43,173 nucleotides of DNA from JAAYHV01 sp035268985. GTDB taxonomy: Bacteria > Bacillota > Clostridia > Peptostreptococcales > Anaerovoracaceae. Shown one piece after another: positions 1 to 7,689 of the stretch (within the stretch, counting starts at the first letter, position 1; each line of letters starts with the position of its first letter). The notes below the pieces were generated by a model that saw only the letters and a list, made by a program, of their open reading frames with translations, ran no database searches and was not told where the DNA came from. The translations under genes and the position numbers were made by a program. Where the stretch lies: the NCBI GenBank assembly GCA_035268985.1, contig DATFJV010000110.1, forward strand, positions 1-43,173, written 5' to 3'.

Positions 1-218
1 AAGATACCAGCTTCTAGGTATTTCCATTTGTAACCGTGAGCTATTGCTACGATTGAAGCAAATATTGCGGAAACGATTAGTGGAATATGTACTTCTAAAT
101 ATCCACAAGCAAAAGCATCTCCAAACAATTGTCCTAAGATGCCTAATGCATACATCAAGTTGATAATAGTAACTACAAGAGTAATTACTGCCCAACTCAT
201 AGGAATTTTTTTACCCAT
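1..218 (-). CDS. NhaC-like Na+/H+ antiporter, N-terminal part (runs off left edge)
   Basis: The gene starts at an ATG at 218, 7 bp or so downstream of a clear AGGAGG ribosome binding site, and leaves the window at base 1, so only about 72 residues are visible. They form a first hydrophobic helix (around residues 8-30), then a segment reading HIPLIVSAIFASIVAIAHGY and KWKYLEAGI. The HIPL...GYKW...GI pattern matches the second conserved helix and loop of the NhaC antiporter family, as I remember it. NhaC proteins exchange external H+ for cytoplasmic Na+ in the cell membrane. The family call rests on this short stretch only; another ion-transporter-superfamily member is possible. Confidence 0.6.
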   Translation of the reverse strand, partial: MGKKIPMSWAVITLVVTIINLMYALGILGQLFGDAFACGYLEVHIPLIVSAIFASIVAIAHGYKWKYLEAGI

Positions 219-340
219 AATAAGTCCTCCTTAATAATATAAATGATATAAAATAATAAGTAAGTAAATTTTTTACTTAACTTTATTCTAGACTTTATTA
301 TTTAATTTTAAATTAATTTAAAATTAACATTTCTTAATTA

Positions 341-379
341 AACACCCGGCTCATAACCAAAGGTTATGAGCCGGGTGTT
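341..379. terminator. Perfect 18-bp hairpin, 3-nt loop
   Basis: Arms 341-358 and 362-379 are perfectly complementary and GC-rich in the middle, with an AAA loop. It lies 9 bp after the response-regulator stop codon, in the right place to end that minus-strand transcript. The downstream T-tract on the minus strand is weak (GTTTAATTAAG), so termination may rely on stem strength. Confidence 0.75.
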
Positions 380-388
380 ATTATATTA

Positions 389-1090
389 TTATGCGCTGTA
401 AATTAGTTTTTCATCAATTATTTTGTAACCAAGTCCTTTAACATTCTTAATATACTGGTTACCATTTTTATTTTCGCCTATTTTATCTCTAATATTAAAT
501 ATATGTACAGCAATACGGTTAGTATCCGTTTCAAAGAACTCGCCATTTAGATATTCACAAATCTGCATTTTAGAATATATTCTATTCGGATTTTCCATAA
601 GTAGCTTTAATATTTTAAATTCCGTTGCTGTTAGTAATATTTCATTTCCTTCTTTTAAAAGTTTATAATTACTAATATCTAAAATTAAATCATCAATCTT
701 AAGAGAATTTTCAATCTTATTATATAACTTTGTTCTTCTAAATAAGGCATTTACCCTTGCTACTAATTCCAATGGATTAAATGGAATTGTCATATAATCA
801 TCTGCTCCAAGGTTAAGACTAAATATTTTGTTAACATCTTCATCTTTTTTAGATAACATAACAAGGGGCATATTACTAGTTTTTCTGATTTCTTTAGTAA
901 GCTCATAACCATCAATCCCTGGGAGTTCATATCCCATTATTCCCATATCTGCCTTACCAGTTTTAGCTAATTCAAGGCCTTCTATTCCATTTTCAACTAC
1001 AATTGTCTTATATCCTTCACTCTCTAAAGACATGCTGATAAAGCGGGAAATATCAGGGTCGTTCTTTACAATCATTATAACTTCATTCAT
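389..1090 (-). CDS. Orphan OmpR/PhoB-family response regulator with degenerate receiver
   Basis: A two-domain DNA-binding regulator of about 233 residues: an N-terminal CheY-like receiver (roughly 1-115) and a C-terminal winged helix (roughly 125-228) with the usual OmpR pattern (LLTATEFKILKLL, then VHIFNIRDKIG and VKGLGYKI). The receiver fold is recognisable (GADDY, LPGIDGYEL), but the key residues are gone. The first acidic residue of the metal pocket is Lys (VKNDPD), the phospho-acceptor Asp is Gly (GIMGYELPG) and the conserved Lys before Pro-Phe is Ile (TIPFNP). It should therefore work without normal phosphorylation. No histidine kinase is adjacent. An in-frame GTG lies at 1093, but the ATG at 1090 is better spaced (7 nt) from GAGGTG at 1098-1103. 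The target is unknown; an autoregulatory site is suggested by repeats at 1130-1149. Confidence 0.9.
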   Translation of the reverse strand: MNEVIMIVKNDPDISRFISMSLESEGYKTIVVENGIEGLELAKTGKADMGIMGYELPGIDGYELTKEIRKTSNMPLVMLSKKDEDVNKIFSLNLGADDYMTIPFNPLELVARVNALFRRTKLYNKIENSLKIDDLILDISNYKLLKEGNEILLTATEFKILKLLMENPNRIYSKMQICEYLNGEFFETDTNRIAVHIFNIRDKIGENKNGNQYIKNVKGLGYKIIDEKLIYSA

Positions 1091-1121
1091 CACCTAACAC
1101 CTCATATTTAACTCTAGCTAA

Positions 1122-1152
1122 ATAATAAGGTATATAGTAAGTATATAGTCAA
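1122..1152 (-). promoter_or_regulatory. Probable promoter of the response regulator with 11-bp-phased direct repeat
   Basis: On the minus strand TTGACT (1147-1152) is a good -35 element. A -10-like TATTAT/TTATTA lies at 1122-1128 with a long spacer (18-19 bp). Within the spacer the 9-mer GTATATAGT (plus-strand reading) occurs at 1130-1138 and 1141-1149, exactly 11 bp apart. Direct repeats with one-helical-turn spacing are the usual target of OmpR/PhoB winged-helix dimers. Confidence 0.55.
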
Positions 1153-1185
1153 CCCCCTTTTTAATATATTTCTTAATAAATAGAA

Positions 1186-1203
1186 AAAGCCGTAAACGGC
1201 TTT
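1186..1203 (-). terminator. Small terminator-like hairpin inside the divergent region
   Basis: Arms AAAGCCG (1186-1192) and CGGCTTT (1197-1203) with a TAAA loop. On the minus strand the stem is followed by a T-rich stretch, so it would stop a minus-strand transcript started upstream of the regulator promoter. No gene is there to be terminated. Confidence 0.5.
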
Positions 1204-1269
1204 CTCTGATTATTATTTATTATTCATTATTTAACGGAGCTATATGATTATTGCAACCGTCAATTAGAT

Positions 1270-1298
1270 AATATAACGTTATTTTTAATATAACGTTA
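1270..1298. repeat. Tandem AATATAACGTTA, 17-bp period
   Basis: The 12-mer occurs at 1270-1281 and 1287-1298. Each copy contains the palindrome TAACGTTA. The position, about 100 bp upstream of the -10 of the plus-strand operon, would suit an operator. The binding protein is unknown. Confidence 0.5.
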
Positions 1299-1398
1299 AT
1301 TTTAGTTTAATTTTTCTTAATCAAAAACCTTTGTAATTATTACAAGTTTAAATTAGAACTTTTTTATTTTTGATATCGCAAATACCTTTTTAAAATAG

Positions 1399-1404
1399 TA
1401 TAAT
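1399..1404 (+). promoter_or_regulatory. -10 element for the DMT pair
   Basis: A perfect TATAAT lies 19 bp before the ATG at 1424. No convincing -35 is found at 16-18 bp, so the promoter may need an activator. The expected transcription start falls only a few bases before the GAGGT ribosome binding site at 1414-1418, giving a very short leader. Confidence 0.45.
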
Positions 1405-1423
1405 CGAATGAGCGAGGTAAAAA

Positions 1424-1870
1424 ATGAAAAAAATAATCTATTTTATTCCACTTATAATAACAATAGCATCAACTACCCTTTATCAAATATCTGCAAAACA
1501 GGTGCCTTCTAGTATGAATAGTGGGGCTATATTAGTTATAGCTTATGCCATGGCTACAACCTTTAGTTTAATCCTATTCATAATTACAGAAAAAGCTTCT
1601 ATATTTGCTGAGGTTGAAGGTTATAAAACAAAGTTCCAATTTCCAACGGCAGCTTTATTAATGGGCATTGCCATAACCGGTGCTGAAATGGGTAATATAT
1701 TAGTTTATAGATCAGGTTGGGATCTTTCCATTGCTGGAACTTTCACTAATATTTCTGTTGCCGTAATATTAGTGATCGTTGGCAGATTATTGTATAAAGA
1801 AAAAATCGATAAGAATAAATCATTCGGAATAATCATTTGTTTATTAGGATTAATAATCCTGGGAATTTGA
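1424..1870 (+). CDS. Half-size DMT/EamA-like membrane protein, subunit 1
   Basis: A 148-residue, almost wholly hydrophobic protein with four or five predicted membrane helices (about 4-24, 35-55, 75-92, 103-122, 131-147). Its size and the final helix (FGIIICLLGLIILGI) resemble one half of an EamA/DMT transporter or a long SMR-type protein. The next gene is a clear relative: both carry an AxxxMGxxxxYRxGWxxSI-like segment (here AEMGNILVYRSGWDLSIAG). Such proteins move small organic molecules or drugs across the cell membrane; the substrate cannot be told. It starts after a GAGGT ribosome binding site and its stop lies 9 bp before the partner gene. Confidence 0.75.
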   Translation: MKKIIYFIPLIITIASTTLYQISAKQVPSSMNSGAILVIAYAMATTFSLILFIITEKASIFAEVEGYKTKFQFPTAALLMGIAITGAEMGNILVYRSGWDLSIAGTFTNISVAVILVIVGRLLYKEKIDKNKSFGIIICLLGLIILGI

Positions 1871-1879
1871 GGAGTTGAT

Positions 1880-2320
1880 ATGCATTATATACCAATATTA
1901 ATCGTAGTCGCTTGTACAGCAATATATCATATGTGTTCAAAGGCTATGCCAAAACATGTAAACCCGTTTTTGAATATAACTATAGTATATATCATAGCCT
2001 TTTTTGTATCCCTTATTTTCTTTTTATTGAGTAGCAATAATTCAGGAATAATTGAAAATATAAAACTAGTTAATTATGCAGTTATGATACTAGCCATATC
2101 CCTTGTCGGATTGGAAATGGGGTTTTTGATGCTATATAGGGTGGGTTGGAATATATCCATTGGTGCCCTTGTTAACGGAATAATGGCATCTACAATGCTT
2201 GCTATACTAGGCGTATTAGTGTTCAATGAAAATTTAGGAATTAATAGAATTATAGGGTTATCCCTTTGCTTTTTTGGCTTATATTTATTAAGTAAACCAA
2301 ATAAAAGCCGCAATAATTAG
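1880..2320 (+). CDS. Half-size DMT/EamA-like membrane protein, subunit 2
   Basis: A 146-residue paralogue of the preceding gene with the same helix layout and the matching segment LEMGFLMLYRVGWNISIGA in its middle, ending LSLCFFGLYLLSKP plus a short basic tail. The tight tandem arrangement, with a GGAG ribosome binding site in the short gap, suggests that the two chains form a heterodimer equivalent to one full 10-helix DMT protein. That is inference; the sequence shows only homology, size and co-transcription. No terminator is visible after it, and the next gene has its own promoter. Confidence 0.75.
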   Translation: MHYIPILIVVACTAIYHMCSKAMPKHVNPFLNITIVYIIAFFVSLIFFLLSSNNSGIIENIKLVNYAVMILAISLVGLEMGFLMLYRVGWNISIGALVNGIMASTMLAILGVLVFNENLGINRIIGLSLCFFGLYLLSKPNKSRNN

Positions 2321-2322
2321 GG

Positions 2323-2351
2323 TTTACCCATATTAACAGATATAGTATAAT
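2323..2351 (+). promoter_or_regulatory. Promoter of the Cys-rich protein gene
   Basis: TTTACC at 2323-2328, a 17-bp spacer, then a perfect TATAAT at 2346-2351. A strong AAGGAGG ribosome binding site follows just before the ATG at 2383. Confidence 0.65.
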
Positions 2352-2382
2352 GTGTTTGTTAATGTATTAAGGAGGTAAACAA

Positions 2383-2682
2383 ATGGGCGATAAATTTGAT
2401 TGGAGGGGAAAGCACTATTCATTTTATCAAAACAAAGAATGTGAATATTTTCCTTGTCATGAAACTGATGATGTAGAAAACTTTAATTGTTTATTTTGTT
2501 TCTGTCCACTATATGCCTTAGGGGATAAATGTGGAGGTAATTTCACGATTACTGAAGATGGCGTTAAAGACTGTAGCAACTGTATGGTCCCTCATCGGAA
2601 AGAAAATTATGGTTATATAACAGGCAAATACAAAGAACTAGGTCAATTGGTAAAAGAACAACTGAAGAAAAAAAAAGAATAA
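2383..2682 (+). CDS. Small Cys-rich metal-binding protein (PF04071-type)
   Basis: A 99-residue protein with eight Cys (positions about 20, 25, 36, 39, 41, 50, 64 and 67) and two His (26, 71), ending in a Lys-rich tail. The spacing NxECEYFPCH, NCLFCFCPLY, DKCGG and DCSNCMVPH is that of the cysteine-rich small domain common in anaerobes and often encoded near corrinoid genes. It presumably binds zinc or an Fe-S cluster. The family's biochemical role is not known to me, and no corrinoid biosynthesis gene is nearby. It has its own promoter and a terminator directly after the stop, so it is a single-gene unit. Confidence 0.85.
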   Translation: MGDKFDWRGKHYSFYQNKECEYFPCHETDDVENFNCLFCFCPLYALGDKCGGNFTITEDGVKDCSNCMVPHRKENYGYITGKYKELGQLVKEQLKKKKE

Positions 2683-2685
2683 GTG

Positions 2686-2711
2686 AATCCCCTTGAATTT
2701 TCAAGGGGATT
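2686..2711. terminator. Bidirectional terminator between convergent genes
   Basis: Arms AATCCCCTTGA (2686-2696) and TCAAGGGGATT (2701-2711) with a 4-nt loop. It sits between the plus-strand Cys-rich gene and the end of the minus-strand exopolysaccharide operon. On the minus strand a long T-rich run follows, made by the A-run at the end of the convergent gene. Confidence 0.85.
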
Positions 2712-2716
2712 TAAAA

Positions 2717-5041
2717 TTACTTAAACAGTTCTCTTTCATCAAACATTTCTTCCTTATTTGCTTCAATTTCATTTATTTCAGTTTCTTCTTCCTTCTTTGA
2801 ATCTTCTATTATTTTATTTAGCAACTCTCGTCTTTTATTCCTATCAGAATAAATATCATATGCATTTATAATAGAATAAAGATTATAACCCACATGAGCT
2901 TTTTTAACATATTTGCAGTCTAATACAATATCCTCAATAATTTTAATTTTGAATCTATTGGGTATAGTTGATGCTTCAGAAACAGTCAGATAATAATAAT
3001 TAAAATCATGTACTTTAATCTTTTCATATTTTGGTTCTACACATCTATAGGTTTTATTCAATTTTATCCTTGGATTATTTCTTTTTTGGTTATCAAGGGG
3101 TTCAACCCTCTTATTAATATTGATTTTCAAATCTTCAAAAACACCACTATCCTTCTTTAAATTAGTAGGCAATGTAGAATTTCTATCATACAGTATTCCC
3201 AACAAATCATCGTAAGTACCATTATAATCTAGAATCCTAAACGAATATATCCATTTATCATCTTTTTCTCTTGCCTTTAATAATTGAACAGTTGGATTAG
3301 CAACATATTCCTTATATCTTAATCTTGCATGGAGTACTTCATTTTCATTAAAGTAGTAAGGTTTATCAAATTTAATGGCTATTCCAGATTCTGAAATATC
3401 TAAGCTCTCTCCATTTGCGCTCCATATATCATCAGAAACAACACAATCAACCTTTGTGATTATTCGCTCTTTTTTTCTTTTCGAAATCCTACCACTAACA
3501 AATAACATTGACATTACCATTAAGAACAGATTATTAATCAACCAAAACAATACGACAACCGGTCCAAAATTACTACTGTCAAATATTATTCTTATACAAC
3601 TTATTATCCCTATAACTGACATAATTATCAATATAATAAATGGAAATTGGTAGACAAATTCGGTTTTTCTGCTTCTTTTAGGTTTATCCTTAGCAGTTAC
3701 TTTGAATTTTTTCATGGTTATTCCTAAGGTTTCAAATATTACTGGCATAAGCATAAACGGAAACATTATTGTTTCATATATACCCGACCACTTTGTGGTG
3801 CGTATATTTCTACTAAATAACCTCAAACTTATATTACTAGTTATATACATAGGTAACCAAAATAGAAGTACCTGAAAAAGTGTGCATTTGAAGATAATAA
3901 AACCAAAAGTTGCATAAAGAATGGGACAAAGAATATATATAAGTCTTTTAACCGGGGCATACCAATACCATATTGATGCCCAATAGTTCATTTTTTGTGC
4001 AAAAGACAATTCTTTCGAAGTATAAATGTGCAACTTCCTCCCAGATCCTATTACACCCCTAGCCCATCTAATTCTTTGATTAACCAAATCCTTTAGGCTA
4101 TCTGGAGACAATCCTGAAGTTAAAGGTTCGTTTATTCCCAGGCTAACATATTGTTTCTTTTGTATTAGTATTCCAGTTGCAAAGTCCTCTGTTATTACTT
4201 CTTCGTAAAAACCACCAACATCTTCCAAGGCTTCTCTACTTAATACAGTATTAGATCCGCCATATATTACACTATTTGACTTTGTTCTAGAGACTTGAAT
4301 ATCTTTATAGAAATAGTCTTGCTCATTAGGTATCCTGTTTTCTGAATAGAAAAAAAATTGAAACAAATCAGTGTTATAAAAGCTTTGAGGAGTTTGTAGT
4401 ATTGCTAGCTTAACTTTATCCTCCTCTTCAAGACTTTCATTTTTAATTTCACAATCCACATAATACGGCATCGTTTTCATTAAGAATTCTTTTTGTGGAA
4501 TCATATCGGCATCAAAGGTTACAACATATGGCGATTTTGTTTGTTTCAAGGCATTGTTAAGATTTCCTGCCTTTGCCCCTTTATTATCGGGCCTATCAAA
4601 ATATCCGACTCCTAATTTTTTTGCTAGCTCTCGCATTTCAGGTCTTCTGTTATCATCACATAGATAAATATGAACCTTGGATAAATTAGGATATTCCATT
4701 TCTTTGCACGCCCTTACTGTCTTGTATAAAAGATCTGTTTCCTCATTATATGTGGCAATAAAAATATCGACATGGGGGAATCTATCTAAAGGTACTTCTG
4801 GTAACTCATAGGTATTAACTGCATACATATTATAGTAATGCACTAAGGCTTCTATCATACCTAAAAATTCAACTACAAGAAGAGCTGCACCAAAGAACAC
4901 CGATACTGCACCATATCCAAATGGCAAAGTAAAAAATAATCTCCATGTCAAATACATCATAGTAAAGAATATGTTAATTACTAACCAAATTTTCTTATTC
5001 CAACCATAAAATATGCTGTTTGGTTTTATTTTCCTTTTCAT
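2717..5041 (-). CDS. BcsA-like, PilZ-containing processive glycosyltransferase (GT2)
   Basis: A 774-residue membrane synthase with the cellulose-synthase layout. Two N-terminal helices (about 17-70) precede a cytoplasmic GT2 domain with DDN (129-131), DAD (177-179), TED (284-286) and QRIRW (322-326). More helices follow (about 355-440), then the gating-loop motif FKVTAK (446-451), further helices, and a PilZ domain with RKKER (522-526) and DISESG (548-553). These are the RxxxR and DxSxxG motifs that bind cyclic-di-GMP, so synthesis is probably switched on by that messenger. The polymer may be cellulose or another beta-glycan; motifs alone cannot decide. No bcsB or other bcs gene is present. 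The C-terminal 130 residues are unusual: a second RNNPR at 654-658 and an acidic, charged tail. This is the last gene of the operon, 15 bp after the DHHW gene. Confidence 0.9.
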   Translation of the reverse strand: MKRKIKPNSIFYGWNKKIWLVINIFFTMMYLTWRLFFTLPFGYGAVSVFFGAALLVVEFLGMIEALVHYYNMYAVNTYELPEVPLDRFPHVDIFIATYNEETDLLYKTVRACKEMEYPNLSKVHIYLCDDNRRPEMRELAKKLGVGYFDRPDNKGAKAGNLNNALKQTKSPYVVTFDADMIPQKEFLMKTMPYYVDCEIKNESLEEEDKVKLAILQTPQSFYNTDLFQFFFYSENRIPNEQDYFYKDIQVSRTKSNSVIYGGSNTVLSREALEDVGGFYEEVITEDFATGILIQKKQYVSLGINEPLTSGLSPDSLKDLVNQRIRWARGVIGSGRKLHIYTSKELSFAQKMNYWASIWYWYAPVKRLIYILCPILYATFGFIIFKCTLFQVLLFWLPMYITSNISLRLFSRNIRTTKWSGIYETIMFPFMLMPVIFETLGITMKKFKVTAKDKPKRSRKTEFVYQFPFIILIIMSVIGIISCIRIIFDSSNFGPVVVLFWLINNLFLMVMSMLFVSGRISKRKKERIITKVDCVVSDDIWSANGESLDISESGIAIKFDKPYYFNENEVLHARLRYKEYVANPTVQLLKAREKDDKWIYSFRILDYNGTYDDLLGILYDRNSTLPTNLKKDSGVFEDLKININKRVEPLDNQKRNNPRIKLNKTYRCVEPKYEKIKVHDFNYYYLTVSEASTIPNRFKIKIIEDIVLDCKYVKKAHVGYNLYSIINAYDIYSDRNKRRELLNKIIEDSKKEEETEINEIEANKEEMFDERELFK

Positions 5042-5056
5042 AGAATCTCTCCCTTT

Positions 5057-6241
5057 TTATTTATAGTAATTAAAAGTTTCATCTTTAATATTATATGGAT
5101 AAACTTGAATTATGATATAATCATATACATTATTCTCAACTATGACTTCTATATCCAACTCCTCTATATCTTCTAGGCACCAAACAGCGTCAATTTTACT
5201 AAATAAAGGTGCTAAAAACGTTATCATTGGAGACGCATAAGAGTCTCTTATAAACAATGCTGTTGGTCCCTCTTTATTGCTAAGATTAGTTATACTATCA
5301 TAATAGTGCATACCGCCTAAATAAGTATCATATTTATCATTTAATTCATCATCTAAAACATCTTCTTTTATAATTGTTTCCTTTGTTGCACCTTCTTTTA
5401 CGATAATCTCATTTGTTAAATTTATAAAACTATAATTGTATTCATTATCACAATTAGGGATTATTGCTGTAAAATCATCTACTCCTGAAAAATTTATACC
5501 TACTCGCCTACTTATGGAGCCTATCATTGATTCCGAAAATTGCTTAAAATCATAAATCGACTCGTCAGCAATGTTAAGTTCTGCTCCAAATTTTTTATTC
5601 AATTCATCTATCAATATTTTGCTCGCTTCAAATGATGCAAGTATAGTCCAATGATGATCCGTTTTATAAAAAGTTTCGTCGTAACTAATGTTTGCATTGG
5701 GTAAGTATTCCCTGTAATCTATAGTATTTACACCAAACCTATAAAGCCACATTAAAAGTTCATCAGTTTTATGGTTGACATTATTTATAGGCATACCTTC
5801 ATAAACTTCTGTTACGCTTGGTATATATTTATCTGGTGGCATTATAAAAATTGTTTCAGCTCCATATTCACTAGCTTTATATTTTAAATTTTTAATTCTG
5901 AGTGCATACTCAAACTCTTCTTCTGTGTTTTCTCTAAAAAATGAGGAGTAAAGCAAATACCCTTTTTTATCTTTAATAAATTCAAATTCATTTATTTCAT
6001 GCTTTCCCATTAACTTATTCATATAAGAAAATGTTTCTATAAAGTTATCCTTGCCATAAATTTCTTCATTTATATCAGCTTCAACGGCAACTACTTTGTC
6101 TGTTATACTTTCATTTTCAATATCATTCCAAGAATTGATTAATTTCTCATGTGCATTATAGGCATTCACTGCGGCATAGCCAAACACGCTTATTATAAAT
6201 ATCAATGCGAATATTCTTTTTTTTAAAAAATATTTGCCCAT
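5057..6241 (-). CDS. DHHW/AlgX-AlgJ-like extracellular acetylation protein
   Basis: A 394-residue protein with one N-terminal membrane anchor (about 8-28) and the rest probably outside the cell. TDHHW at 194-198 is the signature of the DHHW family, related to the AlgJ/AlgX proteins that transfer acetyl groups to alginate. The downstream RDSYASP (332-338) matches the Ser-containing block of this SGNH-like fold. The gene lies directly behind an MBOAT gene, the normal partner that passes acyl groups through the membrane. Inferred role: final O-acetylation, or control of it, on the polymer made by the BcsA-like synthase. Residues 50-90 and 270-310 are not recognised. Confidence 0.82.
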   Translation of the reverse strand: MGKYFLKKRIFALIFIISVFGYAAVNAYNAHEKLINSWNDIENESITDKVVAVEADINEEIYGKDNFIETFSYMNKLMGKHEINEFEFIKDKKGYLLYSSFFRENTEEEFEYALRIKNLKYKASEYGAETIFIMPPDKYIPSVTEVYEGMPINNVNHKTDELLMWLYRFGVNTIDYREYLPNANISYDETFYKTDHHWTILASFEASKILIDELNKKFGAELNIADESIYDFKQFSESMIGSISRRVGINFSGVDDFTAIIPNCDNEYNYSFINLTNEIIVKEGATKETIIKEDVLDDELNDKYDTYLGGMHYYDSITNLSNKEGPTALFIRDSYASPMITFLAPLFSKIDAVWCLEDIEELDIEVIVENNVYDYIIIQVYPYNIKDETFNYYK

Positions 6242-6249
6242 AACTGCTC

Positions 6250-7683
6250 CTAAAAATTAAAATAAATAAACGGGTTATATGATCCCGAAACTAAATAACT
6301 GACTGATATAATAAGTAGCAAAAACATACATATAGGATATGCTAATGTATATAATTTATTGATGCTTTGATCTCTATTTTTATATAGAATATCATTCATT
6401 TTGATTGCTATAGGCGTTGAAAAGACAAAGCCTAAAATCAAAAATATCCAATTTTCTCTAATCATACAAACTGCCAAATCACTGTAAACCCCATTGTTGT
6501 TCAGCGCAAACATATTCATAATATATCTGCCAGCTTGATATAAGCTATCGCTTCTAAAAAATACCCAACCTAGATTTACTAAAAACAAAGTATAAATATG
6601 TTTTAAAAATTTGTTTTTAACATTTTCTTCAAATTCGAAAAATCTTTCTCCTAACTGTATGAAGAAGTAGTACAAACCCCAAAATATAAAGGTCCAATTA
6701 GCTCCATGCCATATACCTGTAAGCAGCCACACTATAAACATATTTCTAACCATGTAATCTTGGTTTTTAACTCTGCTTCCACCTAAAGGAAAGTACACAT
6801 ATTCTCTAAAAAATGATGTCAGTGATATATGCCACCTCTTCCAAAAGTCACTAACAGAAGTCGCTATATATGGATAGTTGAAATTTTCTTCGAGCCTGAA
6901 TCCAAAACATAAAGCAAGTCCTATAGCCATGTCTGAATATGCCGAAAAATCAAAATATATTTGTAAAGTATATGCGATGCTACCAAGCCATGCCAGCATG
7001 ACAGGTACAGCTACTTTTTCAATACCTATAACTGATTGATTAAATATGGTATCTGCCATGAATGCAAATGTGTTTGCAAGCAACACTTTTTTACCAAGAC
7101 CCACTGTAAACCTAGATATCCCTACTGAAACTTTATCAATGGAAGATTTCCTACTTCTTATTTGTTCTGCTATAGAGTGATACTTAACTATTGGACCAGC
7201 TATTAACTGTGGGAAAAATGATATATATAAACCTGCGTAAAAGGGGTTCTCTGCTTTAGTTATCCCCCTATATATATCAACCACATAAGATGTCGCTTGA
7301 AAAGTAAAAAATGATATCCCAATAGGTAATGGTAATTCAATCACAGAAATTCCCGTTCCTAAGGTCATATTAATGTTCTCTATAACAAAACCCAAATATT
7401 TAAAAAGAAACAAAATCATTAAATTAATAAATATAACGCTTATTAAAATTTTTTTTCTATTTCTTTTACTTTCTATCTTTTGAATAAGCAAACCGCCACT
7501 GGAGTTCACCATTATTGAAAACACCATTAAAAGAACATACACTGGTTCTCCCCAAGCATAAAATAACAAGCTACCTAAAAGTAATGCTATATTTTGTAGC
7601 ATCCTTGAAAAGGACACTAAATAATATATTATGAATATTGTTGGTAAAAAATAAAATATGAATGGGATGCTTGAAAATAACAT
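6250..7683 (-). CDS. MBOAT O-acyltransferase (AlgI/DltB/PatA family)
   Basis: A 477-residue polytopic membrane protein, normal length for the AlgI branch. It has the two conserved His motifs: WKRWHISL (His285) and GIWHGANW (His326), the latter being the catalytic His of the family. It also has SFFPQLIAGPIVKY and YFDFSAYSDMAIG. MBOAT proteins move an acyl group, usually acetyl, from a cytoplasmic donor to an acceptor outside the cell. The protein ends in FIYFNF, an aromatic tail resembling the end of DltX. The start at 7683 is 6 bp after the stop of a small membrane-protein gene. Together with the following DHHW gene it forms an acylation module inside the synthase operon. Confidence 0.93.
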   Translation of the reverse strand: MLFSSIPFIFYFLPTIFIIYYLVSFSRMLQNIALLLGSLLFYAWGEPVYVLLMVFSIMVNSSGGLLIQKIESKRNRKKILISVIFINLMILFLFKYLGFVIENINMTLGTGISVIELPLPIGISFFTFQATSYVVDIYRGITKAENPFYAGLYISFFPQLIAGPIVKYHSIAEQIRSRKSSIDKVSVGISRFTVGLGKKVLLANTFAFMADTIFNQSVIGIEKVAVPVMLAWLGSIAYTLQIYFDFSAYSDMAIGLALCFGFRLEENFNYPYIATSVSDFWKRWHISLTSFFREYVYFPLGGSRVKNQDYMVRNMFIVWLLTGIWHGANWTFIFWGLYYFFIQLGERFFEFEENVKNKFLKHIYTLFLVNLGWVFFRSDSLYQAGRYIMNMFALNNNGVYSDLAVCMIRENWIFLILGFVFSTPIAIKMNDILYKNRDQSINKLYTLAYPICMFLLLIISVSYLVSGSYNPFIYFNF

Positions 7684-7689
7684 ATGAAC

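Larger units (their letters stand above)
1094..1423. other. 330-bp divergent regulatory region
   Basis: This gene-free stretch separates the response regulator (minus) from the DMT pair (plus). It holds the probable regulator promoter and phased repeats (1122-1152), a terminator-like hairpin (1186-1203), two copies of AATATAACGTTA (1270-1298) and a -10 element for the plus-strand operon (1399-1404). I see no credible small ORF in it. Confidence 0.7.

Noticed and set aside
262..278. AT-only hairpin (AAGTAAA/TTTACTT) in the leader of the NhaC-like gene
   Set aside because: Seven A/T-rich pairs in very AT-rich DNA are expected by chance and there is no supporting context.
2074..2313. Minus-strand ORF antisense to the second DMT gene
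   Set aside because: The plus-strand gene has clear membrane helices and a paralogue; the antisense frame shows no family features.
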